This document shows, one piece after another, positions 61,733-64,000 of a DNA stretch of 64,000 bases. Location: positions 1,798,001-1,862,000 of the forward strand of contig JADJWA010000001.1 in the NCBI GenBank assembly GCA_016716605.1. The letters run 5' to 3'. The notes under the pieces were generated by a model that ran no database searches, was not told the origin of the DNA, and saw only the letters and a program-made list of their open reading frames with translations. The stretch comes from Flavobacteriales bacterium (GTDB lineage Bacteria; Bacteroidota; Bacteroidia; Flavobacteriales_F; PHOS-HE28). Position 1 is the first letter of the stretch. Every line of letters starts with the position of its first letter. The translations under genes and the position numbers were made by a program.

Positions 61733-63229
61733 TCAGGGCCGGAGGCCGATCGTTACCATCGCACCGAATCGCCCGCGATCGATCACCACTGCATCCACCA
61801 GTTCGGGGTCGTACGCATGATAGCGCACGCCCTGCACGGCGTAGTTCGCGCTGAAATCGAGGGTCACGTGCTGGCCACGGTACCCGATGCCGGCTGCGTA
61901 GTTGCGTTGCCCTTGTCCGCGAAGGATGTCGCCTGCGCGATAAGGATCGGATACGAAGCCCCAGCCAGCGCGGCCGTACCAATTGGAGAAGCGCCATTCC
62001 GTGCCCACGCGCACGCTGTGCTGCGGCACGAATCGGCTGCGGATAGCAAGGTTCTCTGACTCGAAGTCATAGGGATCCTCGAGGGTGGCCGAGCGGCGGT
62101 ACCGCATGTTCGCGGCATCGGCATACTCGTAATCGATGCTCACCAGGCCATTCGCTCCGGCTACGTATGCGGCACTCACCACAGCGCGCCAAGGTGCGGT
62201 GAGCCGGTATGCGAAACTACCGTCTGGCGATTCGGCCTCCTGATCGAAATCGCCCCGTGCCCCCACGCTGGCGTAACCAGCCCGCATAGTGGTGGTGTAG
62301 GCATCATTGAGCGAGAGCCATTGCGGACCGTGGAACGCGGCACCGGCACGCAGCCGCTCGGTCACGCGGAACAGCGCACCGATGGAGAGTTCCACTCCGC
62401 TGGCCCGCGTGATCAATCGCTCTTGGAATTCGACTTGCTCGATCTCGTTGTTCGGTTCGAGGCTGTATTCCGTGTGCGTCAGCGTGCGCCGGTAGCGGTG
62501 CCCGATGATGTTCATGGATGCCCCGAGATAGATGCGGTCATCGAAGTTGGCGGCGTAGAAGAAGCCTGTGCGCGTGGTGGCCCCGCTCGACTCGATCAGA
62601 TCCCGCTGCCGGGTGAAGCCATCGGCAGGGACCCCGCTGAAATAGTTGAGCGTGTCGCCCGGGACGGTGTCGATGGCGAAGAGGTCCCACGCCAGCGCGG
62701 CGCCGAATGGGAAGGCGTCGTAGATCGCATACGAAGGCGTTCCGTTGGCTTGGTTCACGAACTGGGTGAGCATGGTGCCGGGCACGCGCTCCGCCAGTGC
62801 ATCGGTGCGCACGTGGTGGGTGGCGATGCGGTCATACACCACGCCGTAGGTGCCGCCCTTGAACCAGCCCTGCTCCTTGGGCGTGCCGCGCATCACGAAG
62901 GCCAGGTTTGGGATGCTCACTCGGGCATCCGTGGCGTTGGTGGTGCTACCATAATGCAGGCTCCGATCGTTGACCACGCCCAACCCCAGGCTTAACGAGA
63001 GGCTGGTGCTGCGATAAAGCGCAAACCCGGCCGGATTGATGCTTATCGAGACCGGGTCGGCACCCACCGCGCCGAACGCATTGCCCAGCGCATTGCTCCG
63101 CGCGGTGCCACCGGGGTGTTGAGCTGCCGTTCGCAGCGCATCCTCTTCACTTTGCGCCGAAACCAAGCTCGGGACCAGCGTCAGGGCCTGCAGTGTGATC
63201 GCGGCCCAAGGGCGAGCGTGCCGCTTCAT
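61733..63229 (-). CDS. FadL/OmpP1-like outer-membrane transport protein
   Basis: A 498-residue exported barrel. Signal peptide MKRHARPWAAITLQALTLVPSLVSAQ is followed by GGTARSNALGNAFGAVGADPVSISINPAGFALYRST, split here as the N-terminal hatch pattern (ARSNALGNAFGAVG, SINPAGFALY) typical of FadL/OmpP1/TodX relatives in Bacteroidota. Many amphipathic strands follow to RGRFGAMVTIGLRP. The family moves hydrophobic substrates across the outer membrane; the substrate is unknown. Its ATG overlaps the stop of the upstream Gly/Trp/Asn-rich gene (ATGA). Confidence 0.85.
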   Translation of the reverse strand: MKRHARPWAAITLQALTLVPSLVSAQSEEDALRTAAQHPGGTARSNALGNAFGAVGADPVSISINPAGFALYRSTSLSLSLGLGVVNDRSLHYGSTTNATDARVSIPNLAFVMRGTPKEQGWFKGGTYGVVYDRIATHHVRTDALAERVPGTMLTQFVNQANGTPSYAIYDAFPFGAALAWDLFAIDTVPGDTLNYFSGVPADGFTRQRDLIESSGATTRTGFFYAANFDDRIYLGASMNIIGHRYRRTLTHTEYSLEPNNEIEQVEFQERLITRASGVELSIGALFRVTERLRAGAAFHGPQWLSLNDAYTTTMRAGYASVGARGDFDQEAESPDGSFAYRLTAPWRAVVSAAYVAGANGLVSIDYEYADAANMRYRRSATLEDPYDFESENLAIRSRFVPQHSVRVGTEWRFSNWYGRAGWGFVSDPYRAGDILRGQGQRNYAAGIGYRGQHVTLDFSANYAVQGVRYHAYDPELVDAVVIDRGRFGAMVTIGLRP

Positions 63230-64000
63230 CGCGAGCGGTGCCGTGAGGGTGATGATCCGCCTCCATCGCGCGAGGGCGCGGGAGCACCGCGTTCCATGGG
63301 CGGGTCGACGGTACGCATCGGCTGGCGCTCACGAGAAGGCGCAGTGGCCGGACGGCGCTCAATCGCACGATCGATCGGCCGAGGCTCGCGCGGCTGGCCA
63401 GGTGTCGTTACAGGTGACACGGGCCGAAGCACAGGTTTTCCCGGTTCGGCGAAGCCCCGGTTCGGCTCGTTGCGCAAAGGCCGCGGCGCAAGGCTCACCG
63501 GGTTGCGGGTCATGCGCGGGCCCAAATTTCCAGTGCCTGCGCTGCTCGAACGGTTGGCGGGAGAGCGATGGCCCACGTAGGTGCCGTTACCACTGCCAAT
63601 CACGATTGGCACATAACAGGTGCGGCACGGTCCGTACGGGCCCCAATAAGAGCCGTACCCGTAGTAGTTCCATCCGTTATAGCCCCAGCCGGAATAGCCG
63701 CTCATGTCCCAGCCCCATCCGTTCATGCTGTTGCCCCAGCCGTTCTGGTAGCCCCAGGGATCGTTCCAACCCCAAGGCTGGTTCCAGGAGTTCCAGCCCC
63801 ATGGTTGGTTCCACGGGTCATTCATGCCCCAGCCGGCATTCCCCCAGCCATTGTTCCAACCTCCGTTGCCCCAGCCCATGCCCATGCCCCAGCCCGGTCC
63901 GTTCCATCCGTTCTGCCAGCCCATTCCGAATCCGAATCGCCCGTAGTTGTAGAAATGCGGATCGTTGTATGCCATATCGTAGTAGCCGCGCTGGGCACCC
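63226..64000 (-). CDS. Gly/Trp/Asn-rich repetitive protein, N-terminus beyond window
   Basis: Only the C-terminal 257 residues are in the window; the frame is open through the right edge (the first visible residues are GAQRGYYDMAYNDPHFYNYG), so the ATG at 63975 is internal and the true start with a signal peptide probably lies beyond. Residues after it are extremely rich in Gly, Trp, Asn, Met and Tyr with imperfect repeats of the kind WGW-N-x-WNQP and GWGNxGWN (63650-63950). Next comes CRTC-containing GPYGPCRTCYVPIVIGSGNGT, then a long Pro/Arg/Ser-rich disordered tail ending RHRSR. No family is recognised. The stop overlaps the FadL-like start, so the two are probably co-expressed. Confidence 0.75.
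   Translation of the reverse strand, partial: GAQRGYYDMAYNDPHFYNYGRFGFGMGWQNGWNGPGWGMGMGWGNGGWNNGWGNAGWGMNDPWNQPWGWNSWNQPWGWNDPWGYQNGWGNSMNGWGWDMSGYSGWGYNGWNYYGYGSYWGPYGPCRTCYVPIVIGSGNGTYVGHRSPANRSSSAGTGNLGPRMTRNPVSLAPRPLRNEPNRGFAEPGKPVLRPVSPVTTPGQPREPRPIDRAIERRPATAPSRERQPMRTVDPPMERGAPAPSRDGGGSSPSRHRSR

Noticed and set aside
63650..63950. DNA-level tandem repeat as a CRISPR or mobile element signal
   Set aside because: The repeats are imperfect, in phase with codons and fully explained by the Gly/Trp/Asn-rich protein.

Overview
The window reads as a chromosomal segment of a GC-rich member of the Bacteroidota, most likely of the Flavobacteriales type. The evidence is a type IX secretion / gliding cluster (porV, porU, a porP/sprF-like gene, gldJ, murF), Bacteroidota-only families (DUF4294, DUF3467, DUF4412, a MetS-type small subunit), and -7 promoter boxes of the Bacteroidota form TAnnTTTG (often TAnnTTCG here) shortly upstream of many starts, with almost no Shine-Dalgarno sequences. 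Gene density is very high. No gene-free stretch reaches 300 bases; the longest are 48326-48517 (two hairpins between rplL and rpoB), 30133-30309, 14908-15074 and 53498-53658. I see no insertion sequence, prophage, CRISPR array or integration scar.

Layout. 1-4264 (minus): a truncated SBBP-repeat surface protein, a DUF2400 protein, a YdeI-like protein, a DUF4412 protein and a LolD-type ATPase. 4335-9422: sucC and an alpha/beta hydrolase (plus), a secreted unknown (minus), accC and a DUF4294 protein (plus). 9429-14180 (minus): a GNAT enzyme coupled to hbd, then a tightly overlapping envelope operon (Gfo/Idh oxidoreductase, lipoprotein, polyprenyl glycosylphosphotransferase). 14254-18798 (plus): pcm, a beta-barrel protein, two lipoproteins and nnrD. 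18816-23334 (minus): NSS transporter, a 49-residue MetS subunit, a ComEA-like protein, apt and an acyl-CoA dehydrogenase in one operon. 23438-30132 (minus): an RmlD-like reductase, ispF, porV and porU. 30310-39694 (plus): porP/sprF, gldJ, murF, cystathionine beta-synthase, a small lipoprotein, a metal-chelate receptor, a patatin-Omp85 protein and a coupled small gene. 39749-53593 (minus): a DUF3467 gene and the classical information-processing cluster tRNA-Thr, Tyr, Gly, Thr, tuf, tRNA-Trp, secE, nusG, rplK, rplA, rplJ, rplL, rpoB, rpoC, headed by an exact-consensus promoter. 53659-59726 (minus): hpf, xerC, rpsU, then lpxK-punA-gatB-tlpA. 59772-61683 (plus): a Nif3-like protein and a zinc-ribbon coiled-coil protein. 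61733-64000 (minus): a FadL-like barrel and a Gly/Trp/Asn-rich protein cut by the right edge.

The genes together form a housekeeping core (transcription, translation, cofactor and lipid A synthesis, fatty acid / acyl-CoA metabolism) interleaved with an envelope programme: T9SS export and attachment (PorV, PorU, a PorP/SprF partner, GldJ), lipoproteins, several outer-membrane barrels and polysaccharide initiation. The window does not contain an obviously new multi-gene system. The most rewarding items are an apparent frameshift in the signal peptide of the SBBP protein, the MetS small gene, a patatin-Omp85 gene coupled to a 79-residue unknown, a porP/sprF-like gene placed between porU and gldJ, and a set of promoter boxes and strand-specific hairpins.
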